A stretch of 64,000 nucleotides of DNA, taken from positions 47,306,001 to 47,370,000 of the forward strand of contig OZ231126.1 of the NCBI GenBank assembly GCA_965153355.1, read 5' to 3'. Under the pieces are notes generated by a model, which was not told the origin of the DNA, ran no database searches, and saw nothing but the letters and a program-made list of their open reading frames with translations. This document shows, in pieces, positions 52,612 to 64,000 of this stretch (the stretch's first letter is position 1; each line of letters begins with the position of its first letter). The position numbers and the translations under genes are program-made. The stretch is from Flaccisagitta enflata. Taxonomy: Eukaryota; Chaetognatha; Sagittoidea; Aphragmophora.

Positions 52612-54382
52612 GGGTGGTTTCATGACAGATCTTATTTGGTGTAAAAGTACCCCTTGGGGAGATATTCAAGATTCCCGAAGATTTTTGCTCTTACTCATAT
52701 TTTGGGTTTTAGGGAGTTTGAAATTTTGACCCCCGGGGCACCCCCAGAACTTTAAACAGCTATATCTCTGTGTCAATCTTCTTGTATTAACCCAAAGAAT
52801 CTATTGGGTAAAAAATTTGAGCGGAAAAAAATCATTTTGGGGTTTTTTACCCCTAGGGGTAGTACCCCAGGGTACCCCCGGTTACCAAGTACAAAGAAAT
52901 TTAAAAAAAAAAAGTTTGAAAATTATTCTTTTATGTTTGTGGTTTCATATTAAAAAAAAAATGGTACCTCCGCATCTTAATACTTAAAAAATAACAAAAA
53001 TGGGTGGTAAGGCCCATTTTTGAGCATTTTCGCTCAAATTGTCAATTTAAGCAAAAATATTAAAAAATGGGCCCTACCACCCATTTTCTTAATTTCTTAT
53101 AGTACCGTCACACGGGGCTAATAGGGACAGCAGGGGCTAATCGGGACAGTAATCTAAAAAATGGTTCTCAATGTGATATTTCAAACCCGGTCAACTTTTT
53201 ATTGTTTCTCTCATCCTTTTTAAAATATTTAGTTAATTTAGGGTAACATTCAGCGGTTTATGTTATTTTATAACCATTTTAAATAGTTTAAAACTTGAAT
53301 TGTTAACAATACGGAAAAAATAAAAAATCGACAGAGCCTCAAAATTGTCGCTCTGGCTCAACACTGCATAAAGTGCTTAATATCACCTTAGGTTATCTTC
53401 AACTATAAGTAGTCAGTAACTCTGAGGACAATGTATGAGTGGCTTTCAAGAAAACTTGTTTGTTTACAAACTCAATTTTGGTAAATAATCATTTTTTTCG
53501 AAAAACATGGGGCTAATCGGGACACCGCGTTAGCTTATACTAAGGGTCATAAAATCAATAAATTTTCATGGAACGCCATTGAGAAAGTCTGATGAGGGGC
53601 ATTCATGCCATAATTACAATATCAGTCAGACCGGGTTTAGATTTAATCAATTTTGTTATGATAGATCTTGTAAAATCGGAAAAACATGGGTAGAGCGGGG
53701 CTAATCGGGACAACACAGTAAAGTAATGGCGTCCCGATTTGCCCCACTACGGGGCTAATCGGGACAGAGCATTTTTTCTAAAAATTCTCACCCAAGGGGT
53801 TGGTATTGGATTATGGTTCTTTGCGTGCTATAAGCCCTTCATCAGTGGTAATTAAGGGGGGAACATGCTGGAATTTATCCATGGAAATTTCAAAGATACA
53901 GAGCAGAATTTAGAAAAAGTGTCCCGATTAGCCCCGTGTGACGGTACTAAGATGCAGAGGTCCCACTTTTTTTATTCTTGAATTTGAAACAACAAACATA
54001 AGAGAATAATTTTCAAACTTTTTTTTTTCAAAATTTGGTTCCTGAGGCTACCCTGGAGTACTACCCCTAGGGGTAAAAATCCCCTAAATGATTTTTTTTG
54101 TTCAAATTTTTCCCCCAATTAATTCTTTGCGTTAATATATGAAGATTGACAACGAGATTGTCCTTTTATTATAAAAAATGGCTGAGATATAGCTGTTTAA
54201 AGTTCTGGGGGTGCCCCGGGGGGGCCGAAATTTTCAACCCCCCTAAAACCCAAAATATGGTTCCGAGATCAAAAATCCTCAGAATTCTTGAATATCTCCC
54301 CAAGGGGTACCTTCACACTAAAAAAGAGCAAATTTTATTTTTTTAGGGTTTTTAGTTTGATTGATCTGTCATGAAACCACCC
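52612..54382. mobile_element. 1.77-kb fold-back element inserted in a family-1A copy
   Basis: Perfect 20-bp ends: GGGTGGTTTCATGACAGATC and GATCTGTCATGAAACCACCC. Diverged arms (about 52612-52980 and 53950-54382) share ACCCCTAGGGGTA and ATATAGCTGTTTAAAGTTCT. A small hairpin (AAAATGGGTGGTAAGGCCCA mirrored, 52996-53094) and the next element occupy the loop. The apparent target duplication is (T/A)GGA, 3-4 bp. Confidence 0.85.
53102..53947. mobile_element. 846-bp TA-flanked element nested in the fold-back
   Basis: The ends GTACCGTCACACGGGGCTAA and TTAGCCCCGTGTGACGGTAC are flanked by TA (53100-53101 and 53948-53949). The word GGGGCTAATCGGGACA recurs inside (about 53136, 53510, 53697 and 53753). 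No transposase frame. A TA target suggests the Tc1/mariner/pogo group. Confidence 0.8.
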
Positions 54383-54764
54383 AGGAGCAGCAAGATCTAA
54401 AAATAAAAATAAAAAAAAAAAGTAAAGAATGAATGACCCACCGACTAACTAACCGACCAATGGAAGGACAAAGCGGGGTGTAGTTGCATGCACATGATTG
54501 AAAAAATTGTGTTTTATTTCAAAATTTGCAAAAGAAATAAAATGATAGGTGAAAAACATTATTAAAATTTATTTCTAATATAATTGAATATAGTGAATTA
54601 AAAGTGTGTATATTTTCATATATATTTGATTATATCAAAAAAGTAAATGAATGAAATTAATAGAAAAAGGGTCCTTCTGCATATTAACACACTCAAATGT
54701 GTTGGTATTTCATGTTTCCGTTTGTTAGTTGAGAAGCCTCTGAACAGCTTCATTTCATTACATT

Positions 54765-54796
54765 ATGTGTGTGTGTGCGTGTGCGTGTGCGTGTGC

Positions 54797-54843
<47 letters not shown>
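54765..54843. repeat. (GT)n microsatellite
   Basis: GT repeat with GC interruptions on the left. Confidence 0.96.
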
Positions 54844-54846
<3 letters not shown>

Positions 54847-54954
54847 CAGTGAGAGAGAGAGACTGTTCAAATTTTTTAAAACTGTATTTAGGAGATTATT
54901 TTCTCCACAAATTCAGTGTTTGAGTGTTGGGAGTGGGTTGTGGTGTTGATGGGT

Positions 54955-55082
54955 GTTGGATGCCCCTGCCCACCGTCCGCAACGATATTGTGTCCCCACA
55001 TAACTTGTTACCCCTTCCTTTCCCTTCCCTGTCTCTTGATTGGGGGGGGGGAGGGTAGATTCTCAATTATATACACGCCTGG
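54955..55082 (+). mobile_element. Partial family-1 variant plus TATACACGCC end
   Basis: GATGCCCCTGCCCACCGTCC, CAACGATATTGTGTCCCC, then a G-run and CAATTATATACACGCCTG. It matches the right half of the composite copy at 391-725. Confidence 0.5.
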
Positions 55083-55569
55083 ATTTTTTTCATCACTAAC
55101 ATTTTTTTCATAGGTAAGTGATCGTGTTTATGAACGGATGCGCCCCGCGGAGCCCCCCTTCAAGTCTTCAATGCAGCTGTAGCAACGACGATGGCAACAA
55201 TGAATACAGCAGCGGCGATGAATGTGACTTCGTCCGATCGTCTTTAACAAACCCCGCCGCTGCCGCTTGGACGGTGCTGTCGCTACCTACCAGCCTCTGG
55301 CGCTGCCGTCTGTGTCGGCGTTGCAGAACTGTCTCTAATCTCACCTCTCATTCCCATCATAAAACTTCCCTGATCATCTCCTCCCCCTTTCCTTGGCTGA
55401 CACACAGACAACCGTGGGGCCCACAACAAGACAACTGAAAAAAAAACTGAAGGAAAATGGAGATATTATGAAACTTTCATCACAAATCCACCGAACGACG
55501 GCGCATCATAGAAAACATCTGTGTAGTTCATCCGTCGCTCAGTCCATTGATCTTTCTGCGATGCTTAAG

Positions 55570-55763
55570 TAGATCAAGGCCAGATACTCGGCTACCCCAG
55601 TCGCGTGCTGGTGGGCAGGGGCCGTAATTGAGGTCACCAGATCATTTGGGCAGGAGCAGTGAGGCCAGAAACCGCAAAAAAAAAACAAAAAAAGTAAAGT
55701 GTGACCAACGGACCTACGGACCGACAAAGCTGGGTGTAGAGTCGCGTAGCATGCGACTAAAAA
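55570..55763 (-). mobile_element. Family-1A element, reverse
   Basis: CAAGGCCAGATACTCGGCTA, CCCAGTCGCGTGCTGGTGGG, GACCTACGGACCGACAAAGC, GAGTCGCGTAGCATGCGACT followed by AAAAA. Confidence 0.8.
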
Positions 55764-57140
55764 TGTGAAAGTGTGCATTTTTGCCCCTGCCTTCCTCTAC
55801 GTTCGCGATTTTACCGTTACCTCAGGTTGTTCCGAAATGTCACTGAATTGTGAAACTCTTTCACTAGTAGATTTGCTCTATTTATTCCCTTATCATTCGT
55901 TGATTTCAGTAAATTTTCTTCATTATGTTTTTAGTTGTGGACTAAAAATGTCAATTTATTGCTTTTGTTATTTCTGAGAAAAAAATTTCGCCACGCCATG
56001 TTTTCTTTCTTCCATGGAAAATTTTTAGTTATATGTTATGAATTTTTATTTTTTACTTTTATTTATATTTTTAACCGTTTTAAAGAAATGATTCTATTAA
56101 TCATGTACAGTATGTGGGAAGCAAAGACTACCTTGACTGGGGGAAAGATTTTAAGCAATGTGATTTTATTTAATTAAGATATTATTTTAGAATTAAATTA
56201 ATTGAAATATTGTTCTTTTAGTGAACATATTTGCTAAATGAAAAATTGCTACTTCAGAGAACTTCAAATTGTTATTTAACTTCATCAAGATTTCATTTTT
56301 TAATGGTTTGGTGTATTTTATAAGATAAAGAATAAAAATTTAATAAATTGGAAAAAAAAATCAGTTTAATTGGACTACAACAATATGGATTAATCTTTGG
56401 GTAAAATTAAAATAGTTTCTAAATATGTTCAACTGATTAATTTTTAAATAATTTAATCTTTGATAAATGACTTTTGCTAAATTATATTAAATAGTTTGGA
56501 ACTTTCAAAAACAAACTTTTGATGATATTTGATTAAAAGTAAAATAAGTTGTAAATATTTTCTCTTATAAAACAACTTTAAACATTTTAAGAATAAACAA
56601 AAAATTGTAATACTTAATATCTATCCACCAGTCTAGGCCGCCATTGCTCCCATTGAACTGTAGGAAGTTAGGTTGAGGTTTTACAAGGGGCGGCTAGTAA
56701 ATGGTAAGATCCAAAAGATACCTAGGTGTGCTAGCTGCTTACCAAAGATGACTTATCTGTTATCAAAAAAGGCTAGATACACGGCTACCTCATTCGCGTA
56801 AGGGTGGGAAGGAGCCGTAATCGAGGCCACTTGAGTATTTAGGCTAAAAAATCTCAGAATTATGTCAAAATTGGGGGATTTTACCGTCCATCCCGTACTT
56901 GACCAACTTAGACCCAAGGAATCCAAATCTGCAGTCAGAAATGGTCTCAGGTCAATATTTCGATAGGCTACGGCTACATTAATTAGGTCGAAATACTATT
57001 TAAGGTCAAATTTTCAAAATTGGAAATTTGTCAATCTGATTGCAGATTCAAAATCTTTGGAATAGAGAATGAATAATACCAACAACGACCGCAAAAGCAA
57101 CAACAACAACAACCAATAAACAGTCTTGTAACTAGTTGCG
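55764..57140. other. AT-rich stretch without genes
   Basis: Very AT-rich, with no recognisable frame. A family-1A 3' fragment in reverse (AGGCTAGATACACGGCTACC, CGTAAGGGTGGGAAGGAGCC) lies at 56768-56850. Confidence 0.55.
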
Positions 57141-57149
57141 TACTCGCAG

Positions 57150-57395
57150 TTTTAGTTGTGGACACGCAACTTTATATATGAGGCTTTGTACATCGGTCCA
57201 ACCGTCGGTTCGTTGGTACATCCTTTTGTCAATCAGTGCAAGCCAAAAAGTGGAAAATCGAGCGTTTTTGAATACTTTTTGCGTGTTTGTGTGAGTGTGT
57301 GGGAAGGGGGGGGGGGTTGGGCTGTGGATGGGGGTTGGACGCCCCTGCTCACCCGACCGCAATGATGTTGTGACCCCATGTCATAGATTTTTCCG
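57150..57395 (+). mobile_element. Family-1 element, TTGCG variant
   Basis: TTTTAGTTGTGGACACGCAA CTTT hairpin, GGCTTTGTACATCGGTCC, then CGCCCCTGCTCACCCGACC and GATGTTGTGACCCC. Confidence 0.6.
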
Positions 57396-57465
57396 CGGTT
57401 GTTGTTGTTGCTGCTGCTACGATTCACGGGAAGTTCAGCTGTTACGGAAAATCAATTTCGGATGA

Positions 57466-57580
57466 AACAAGGCCAAGTAGGCCAATAGGTGCGACGTGTG
57501 GATCGTTGAACGAATGCGTTACAGACCGACTAACAGACGGACACAGCCAGTTATAGAGGTGCTTTGTCGCACCTAAAAAC
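57466..57580 (-). mobile_element. Family-1B element, reverse, well preserved
   Basis: AACAAGGCCAAGTAGGCCAA at the reversed 3' end, TAGGTGCGACGTGTGGATCG, then AGAGGTGCTTTGTCGCACCT plus AAAAA at the reversed 5' end. Confidence 0.85.
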
Positions 57581-57734
57581 GATACATAAATGGTTGGATG
57601 ATGTTTCTCCCCTGTTGCATATAGCATCGCTAGAATTGAGCTTTCAGAACTCTACGTGATGCACAGTCCAGTGGGAAGGGAGGTAGAGGAGAAGGAGGTG
57701 ATGACAAATCCGGAGAAAGTGAAGGTGGGGGGAG

Positions 57735-58145
57735 TCGGGTGTGTCAAAAAATAAGAATTATCTTTGATCAGATCATCAACATCATGGTGTGAAAACAAAA
57801 GAATTTTAAGACCTTAAGCGTTTTTATTGTTCATTAATAAATATTTAACTATTTAAATATTTTGGTTCGATTTCTAATTGGGTTAGGAAAATATTATTTT
57901 TGTACCATAAAATTCATAAAAATAAATGAAACTTTACATTCTTTGTTGAAGTTTTGGGTCTCATTTTCAGCAAAACTAGGTTGGGACTCTGAAAGTATAC
58001 ATATTTTTGACAATCTTTTCCTGCGCTAAAAAAAGGAAGACGAAATCTGAAAAAATAAAAACGCTAAAGTCTTACAATTTTTTTGTTTACCTTCCCTGAT
58101 ATTGATGGTCTGATCAAAGATACTTTCTTTTTTTGACGCACCCGA
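57735..58145. mobile_element. MITE with TCGGGTGTGTCAA ends (copy 2)
   Basis: TCGGGTGTGTCAAAAAATAA on the left and TTTTTTTGACGCACCCGA on the right, with TTTGATCAGATCATCA mirrored inside. The flanks TGGGGGGAG and GTGGTGGAG match at 6 of 9 positions, a decayed duplication. Confidence 0.8.
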
Positions 58146-58263
58146 GTGGTGGAGGGAGGGGAGGATTGGGAGGAAGCGCAAGAGATGGAGGACGAGTTGG
58201 AGGACCGGGATGACCGCAAATCAGAAAAGGACTAAGTCATAGCTAAGAAGTTCGTTTGTCCGC

Positions 58264-58513
58264 CAGGGGGTATAAAGTTGAGTGTTCCCCCCCCACAAGA
58301 GAGGGGGCAACAATTTTTTAAAAAGATTTTACACTTTTAACAGTTCCAAATAATAGTATTTGATTACTACAACACTGTTTTACACTATTCTGAGTATATT
58401 TATACTGTTTATACTCTACGGGGTAGAAAATCAAAGAATTTTTTGCAGAAAAAAATCCAAGATCAGTGCGGGGGGGGGGAGAAATCAATGGCCGCTCAAC
58501 TTTATACACCCCT
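58264..58513. mobile_element. Non-autonomous element, GTATAAAGTTGAG ends (copy 3)
   Basis: GGGGTATAAAGTTGAGTG on the left and GCTCAACTTTATACACCCC on the right. The interior matches 4073-4391 (TTTGATTAC, ACACT, TATACTCTA blocks). Confidence 0.7.
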
Positions 58514-58539
58514 GTTGTCCACCCACGGGTCAAACTTTC

Positions 58540-58658
<119 letters not shown>

Positions 58659-59561
58659 TAAAAAAATCTCCGTAATATAAGAACATCGAAGCTGTAGATT
58701 TGAACAGGTTGATTGCAGTACGTATTTAGACAGCTTCAGGATCTGCAAGTGCGAGTATGATTTGTTGGACTGCAAGGGTGATATGTTGGGCATAAACTTC
58801 ATTCTACGTGTGTCAATTTCTCTGTCTATGCGACTCTATGCGTGTCTCTCTGTCGGCCTCTCTTTTAGTAAGAATAAGAGGTGCACGAAATCGCAAAATT
58901 AAGGAAGAACAAAGAAAATGCTGAGAATAAATAAATAACTTTTTTATTTGTCAATATACAGGAAATGAATCACGCCAATTAGGACAAGTTGCGCAAGTTG
59001 CGCAAGGATGCTCGTAATGCCTAAATAGCACTCTTTTTTTAAATAAGGACCAGTAGATTTTTTTTGAGACTGGGATGTTCTTGTTGCTTGCGAAGATCAA
59101 GCTTATACCTTTTTAGCGTTTCATTAATTTTTTCTTTGATTTTCTTTTATGTTATACTCATTGTATAAGTGGAGGTACAGTATGAGTAAATACAAGTTCA
59201 ATATGACAGTAACTATTTTGAATTTGTTCATAGTAAAAAGTACAAATTTAACTGAAAAAAATTGTTATTTTCTATAGACAAGGCTATTTTATCAAAGATT
59301 TTGTGTAATAACTAAATCATTTAATTTGTTTACAAATTTGAGGCTGGGCTTTGTCTTTAAAATGTCCTTAATTTTTACAAAAATTTAGTCTCGTGCCCTT
59401 ATGAACTTTGACCTTACACGAAAAAAAAGTGTACCTCACCTTCACCCTGTTTTAATTTTTTAGAAAAAACGTAAACTCGAAAATGCCAAGAGAGCCAAGT
59501 ATTTTTTCTGATCTATTGATATAAATTTCCATCGATTCAACTTGTGTTCTATCTTCAATAA

Positions 59562-59695
59562 AAGTCGCGGACACGCGACTCTTTAAGCCACTTATTGGTC
59601 CATCGGTCCGTCGGTCCATCACAAAACTGTTTGAGGTTTTCCGCTCCTGCTCACCCGTCTGCGACTAATGCTGCTGTGTATACGGCCTAGTTTTT
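59562..59695 (+). mobile_element. Family-1A element
   Basis: AAAGTCGCGGACACGCGACTC hairpin, GTCCATCGGTCCGTCGGTCC, CACCCGTCTGCGACTAATGC and GTGTATACGGCCTAG. Confidence 0.85.
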
Positions 59696-59814
59696 AAGTT
59701 TTTTTCTTTCTTCCAGATTTCCTTTTCTCTCGTCCTCTTTTATTTTTTCCTCATTTCAGTAGTTTTTTTTTCGCTTGTTTTTTTCTTTATTCGCTTGTTT
59801 TTTTCTTTATTCTC

Positions 59815-60110
59815 TTTTTCCCTATTTTCTTCTTCTTTTTCTTTTTCTTTTTCTTTTTCTGTTTCTGTTTCTGTTTCTGTTTCTGTTTCTTTTTCTTTTT
59901 CTTTTTCTTTTTCTTTTTCTTTTTCTTCTTCGTCTTCGTCGTCTTCATGGTCTTTGTCGTCTTCGATGTCTTTAACATCTTCGTCATCTCGGTAATCTTC
60001 GTCATCGTCTTTGTCGTTGTCTTCATCGTCTTCGTCATCGTCTTCGTTGCCTTTGGGTTTGTCTTCATCTTCTTCTCTTCCATCTTCTTCTAACTCTCCC
60101 TCTTGGACCC
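59815..60110. repeat. (TTTTCT)n and (TCTTCG)n pyrimidine tract
   Basis: Hexanucleotide TTTTCT / TGTTTC repeat to about 59925, then TCTTCGTC / TCGTCT units to about 60105. Confidence 0.95.
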
Positions 60111-60734
60111 TTGGTTTTATTCATCCTCCCCCGCCGTACGATTTAAATTGCGTTGAATTCATTAATATGACAGGAAAGAGAGGGAAATTCTGTACTCTCA
60201 CCTTTAATCATAAGTGTTAACTCCTATTCGTTTGGTCACAGTGAAATTTCCAAGTTGGTCATAACAATTACAGAAATGAGGAGTGAATTTTTATTCACGT
60301 TGCGCAGAAAACTGATCGCGCGCGTTCTTAAGCAGGCAGCGTTCGATTTTCGACTTAAGCATAACTAAAACTTGTGTTTAAGACTTTAGAGTTATCTGAA
60401 GAATTTGTCAAGGCAGTTGAGTTCAAAGCAAAGAGCAAATTAAAGTGCGTCGCCTTCAGAGAGCTTAGTCACGATAAGAAAAATTGTCATAACTTCTAAA
60501 CGGTTTAAGCTATCAACGTGAAATTTGAAACATAGACGATTGGTATTATGGCGGACATACGGTTAAAAAATGATGATCGTGAGCGGACATTAACACCAGG
60601 TGACCTCGATCTCTACCCTCCCCTGCCTTTGATTTTGTTCCCTGCGTTTTGAAATTATGATTTTCTTCCCCATAGAGCATTAAAACAGCGTAGTTAAGTT
60701 TTTATTAGTGTTAGATTATGATTTACTAACCAGT

Positions 60735-60898
60735 TTTTAGTCGCAGACTTGCGACTCTAAGCCACTTTTCGGTCTGTCGGTCGGTCCGTTAGTCCGTCGG
60801 TCCGTCGGTCCGTCGGTCCGTAACAAAGTCACTTTTTGAGGTTTTCTGCTCCTGCCCACCCGTCCGCGACTAATGCCGCCGTGTATACGGCCTTGTTA
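60735..60898 (+). mobile_element. Family-1A element
   Basis: TTTTTAGTCGCAGACTTGCG ACTC hairpin, four CGGTCCGT units, CACCCGTCCGCGACTAATGC and GTGTATACGGCCTTGTT. Confidence 0.88.
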
Positions 60899-61005
60899 TA
60901 AATTGGTACTGTCAAAAGTTATATTTTTTCCAAATTTTCTTTTTTTCTTTTTTTTTTCCTCTTTCTTCCCTATCATCGAACTCTTTGATTTTTCTCCAGG
61001 GGTGT

Positions 61006-61319
61006 ATATTCTTGCATATTCCCCCCCTCCCCCAGTGGGGGTGGAGAATTAAACAAAGGGTTTGGAGATGGGGAAGGAAGAGGAGGGGGAAAAAAGATTT
61101 TAAATTTAAGGAAAATATTGATTTTGGCAGTACCAAATGATAAAACCTAATTAGTACAACACAGTTTAACACTTTTTTAACTTAAAATATACAGTATTAT
61201 TGCTTGATGGGGAAGAAAATTATAGATTTTGCAACGTGACGCTATGTGTCGTGGGGAAGGTAATCAAAGGCAGTGGGGGGGGGAAGAAATCAAAAGCCCT
61301 GCAACTGTATACACCCCTG
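61006..61319. mobile_element. Non-autonomous element, GTATA ends (copy 4, diverged)
   Basis: AGGGGTGTATATTCTTGCAT on the left and CTGCAACTGTATACACCCCT on the right, with inner C- and G-runs as in the other copies. Confidence 0.6.
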
Positions 61320-61775
61320 TTTTTCTCCCCCCTCATGGGCGGGGAACTTAATTATAAACAGGCCTGACTCAAAGTATCCAACAGATTTCAATGGGGAAGC
61401 AAACTTCCCCATGATATTTTGTTGCTTAAGAGATTAACAACAGAAAACTGCCTACTAAACAAAAATCATCCTCAAAACAAGAACAAATATGTTGCGGACA
61501 TTTTCCGTCACACAGATGCGCCGTCCAAATGATATAGGAAGAAGTTTGTTGTGTCCTGAATTAACTGAAGTTTAACAGCGTTATGCAAATTAGGACTTGA
61601 AATAGTGCTGCTAAAAAAATGGAAGATAGACAATTCTTGGAAAAAGAAAAATGGCGAAGGCCTTAAAATTTAGCCCTCCGCATTGGGTTAGGGGGATGAG
61701 AAGAAATTGAAATAACTGTTGCTCTGTGAAGCACCCAAAACGCTGGATAGACTAAACAACCAAACGCTGCTGCAA

Positions 61776-62270
61776 TCAGGTGTGTCAAATACGGGTGATG
61801 ACTGAGTTTGACACCATAACGCTGACGCAAGATGGGGCTGTTGATTTTAAAACGATCACCGTTTTCCTTTTTCCAAAATTCAATCGTCAACCATTTTTTT
61901 TTCGCGATCGCAATCTAATGCAATGTCTGCACTCTCGTTCGCCAAGAAACAATTCATGAACCAAAAAAGACCATCTTACTATTTCATTGAATTTGATATG
62001 ATTAACTCAGACACTTTTCTGTGAAGCTTGGAAGAGGATAGCAGCATTATAATGTAATTGGAGTGCCCCAGTACACAAGGCAAAGGATGAAAAGTCAAAA
62101 TCGTGATTACAACGTTATGCAAATCAGGGGCAAAACGGGGCTTTTAGAAAAAACGGAAGATAACAGAAATTTGAAAAAAGAAAAACAGTGGAGGCATTTA
62201 ATTTAGTAACCCCATGATGCCCTAGCGTTATACTCCCAGGGATTAATGTTTTGCATATTGACACACCCGA
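61776..62270. mobile_element. MITE with TCGGGTGTGTCAA ends, perfect 9-bp duplication (copy 3)
   Basis: TCAGGTGTGTCAAATACG on the left and CATATTGACACACCCGA on the right, flanked by CTGCTGCAA at 61767-61775 and 62271-62279. Confidence 0.88.
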
Positions 62271-62469
62271 CTGCTGCAACCTTGTCAACCAACCAGTTAC
62301 CCTGACAAAAACTAGACAGAGGCCAATACAGAGGCGATGGAAATACAATGAAAGGAGCTGTCAAAATCTCTAGCAACCCTTCCCTGAAGCTTAAATATGT
62401 AGTTAATACTACATTGACTTTCAAAGTAGCAACTGATGATATGTCCCAATAAAAATCCCATCATCTAGA

Positions 62470-62623
62470 TTTTTAGTCGTGGACACACAACTCTACACTT
62501 TGCCTTGTGGGTTGGTCGGTAGTTCAGTCCGTCAGTAACATTTTTTAATTCCGAGCAGTTTTTGCATTACTGCCCTTGCCCAACCGTCCGCGACTGGATT
62601 GCCGTGTATCCGGCCTTGTTTTT
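62470..62623 (+). mobile_element. Family-1A element
   Basis: TTTTTAGTCGTGGACACACA ACTC, GTTGGTCGGTAGTTCAGTCC, CAACCGTCCGCGACTGG and GTGTATCCGGCCTTGTT. The following 62624-63216 shows nothing but AT-rich DNA. Confidence 0.8.
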
Positions 62624-63216
62624 ATTCAACCTAGTTTTCAAGAAATAGCTGTTTGAAGGGTCAAAATTGACTCTTTCCAGAAACATTATAATCTGTCCTA
62701 TTATTGCCATTATCTCAGGTATTTTTAAGAAGGAAATTCAAAAATCACCTTGATGGCGGGAATCAAATGAAGGCACTACCTTGCCAATAAGTATACCGAT
62801 ACCTTCAACTAAAGATATCTCATCTTTTAGAACAGCTACTAATTTTAAAGAAAAAAGAAAATAAACTTTGTCAAATTATCTTCAAAATGAATACATTCTG
62901 GTTCCTGTAGCTTTAACCAATTAAAGATGACAAGCAAAAGAATAAAAACAGTCATTTTAAAAAGGCTTTAAAATCATGAATGAAAAAGTCAATTCTTCAG
63001 AGACAGCTTCTATTAATGATATCTAGGCTTCTAGAAATGCTACACTTTAAAAAAAAAATTAATCATCATTAACAAAAAATCTTTAAGATGAGCGCAATCT
63101 GGTTTCTGTAGCTTTAATCGTTTAGAAGTTACGAGCGAGACAAAAAACGTATATCTAGATTGATTGGTTCAGCAAAGTGTGTTTAAAAGATGTAAGACCA
63201 CTTTGTCCTTAATGAT

Positions 63217-63363
63217 AACAAGGCCGTATACACGGCAGCATTAGTCGCGGACGGGTGGGCAGGAGCGGAAAACCTCGAAAAGTGACTTTGTTACCGACGG
63301 ACCGACGGACCGACCAACGGACCGAAAAGTGGCTTATAGAGTCGCGTGTCCGCGACTAAAAAT
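63217..63363 (-). mobile_element. Family-1A element, reverse, well preserved
   Basis: AACAAGGCCGTATACACGGC, TAGTCGCGGACGGGTGGGCA, (CGGACCGA) middle, AGAGTCGCGTGTCCGCGACT followed by AAAAA. Confidence 0.9.
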
Positions 63364-63394
63364 CTTGAAAGAGTATGGGTTCGCGACTGGGGTC

Positions 63395-63660
63395 AATCAA
63401 CGTTGTCAAACGGCTTTGTAATACGGCGATGTAATACGGCGTTGTAAAACGGTGTTGTAATACGGCTTTGTAATACGGCGTTGTAAAACGTGTCAAACAA
63501 CATTGTCAAACGACATTGTCAAACGATTTTGTCAAACGACATTGTCAAACGTCATTGTTGAATGGCATTGACAAACGGCATGGTCAAACGGCATTGTCAA
63601 ATGGCATTGGCAACAGCATTGTCAAACGGCATTGTCAAATGGCATTGTCAGACAGCATAT
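63395..63660. repeat. Imperfect 13-17-bp tandem repeat (CAAACGGCATTGT)
   Basis: About 18 units with drift (TAATACGGCGTTGTAAAACG on the left, GTCAAACGGCATTGTCAAAT on the right). The last 340 bp of the window show no gene. Confidence 0.8.
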
Positions 63661-64000
63661 GTGAAGCTGTTTCACTTTGAGTCTCTGTAGCAAGTTTTAA
63701 TCAAATTGGTGGAAGAAGGCCAAAATTATACAAGTTTTTTTTCCCCTTTTAAGAAGGAAGTGTGGTTGAGTAATAAACTGGTTTTGCCGGCTAGCATGCT
63801 AAAATTGTGTTAAATCACATTCAAACATTGTGTCGTTTCATTTGAGTCTACATACTACGTACAAGTTTTAACCGAATTGGCTGAAAATGATTTAAGTTTT
63901 GCACATTTATCACTTTTAGGGTGGTAGGCTGGCTGGCTGGTAGGCCAGTTAGCATGCAAAAAACATAAGCATTGAAACCAAGTATCTAAATATTTTATTG

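Larger units (their letters stand above)
52541..54507 (-). mobile_element. Family-1A element split by a nested insertion
   Basis: The left piece 52541-52611 begins AAAACAAAGCCGGATACACTG and stops in TTTGGGCTGGA. The right piece 54383-54507 resumes with AGGAGCAG and runs to GTAGTTGCATGCACATGATT. Intact copies have TTTGGGCAGGAGCAG, so the insertion point is clear. Confidence 0.85.

Noticed and set aside
61663-62424. Small minus-strand frames of about 75 aa
   Set aside because: They cross the boundary of the TCAGGTGTGTCAA element and match nothing.

Overview
This is repeat-rich nuclear DNA of an invertebrate animal. The evidence is spliced genes with GT-AG introns, clear animal orthologues (TMEM115, BTBD9, TSPO), a very large C2H2 zinc-finger gene, long dinucleotide to tetranucleotide microsatellites, many non-autonomous DNA transposons and a Penelope-like reverse-transcriptase fragment. 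I cannot name the phylum. Nothing looks prokaryotic or viral.

Layout. The minus strand carries TMEM115 (1089-4984, four exons), BTBD9 (5949-14503, five exons), TSPO (22820-26317, three exons) and a tandem-WWE protein (27274-29229). The plus strand carries a large zinc-finger gene (at least eleven coding exons, 35524-50114). The exon models were built by hand from family similarity, splice signals and phase. TMEM115 (405 aa), BTBD9 (826 aa), TSPO (163 aa) and the zinc-finger protein (1827 aa from the first visible ATG) all join in frame. From about 50.1 kb to the end I found no gene. That part is transposon remnants, simple repeats and AT-rich DNA. These genes have unrelated cellular roles (Golgi membrane protein, BTB adaptor, mitochondrial membrane protein, probable ADP-ribose reader, probable transcription factor), so there is no operon-like or pathway logic.

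Mobile DNA dominates. (1) The commonest family is a short element, about 110-220 bp, present in about twenty copies of two sequence classes. Both classes share one architecture: T-run, a 5' hairpin, a (GTCGGTCC)-rich middle, a subterminal copy of the 5' stem complement, a 3' hairpin, then CTTGTT. (2) A family with TCGGGTGTGTCAA ends has 9-bp target duplications. (3) A 3.67-kb fold-back element with a perfect 9-bp target duplication sits 18 bp upstream of a zinc-finger exon. (4) Further palindromic elements show TA or 8-bp duplications. (5) A nested set lies at 52.5-54.5 kb, one element inside another inside a family-1 copy.

Most long open frames not in the genes below are translations of (GA)n, (CA)n, (GAA)n, (TTG)n or of an 11-bp minisatellite and are not coding.
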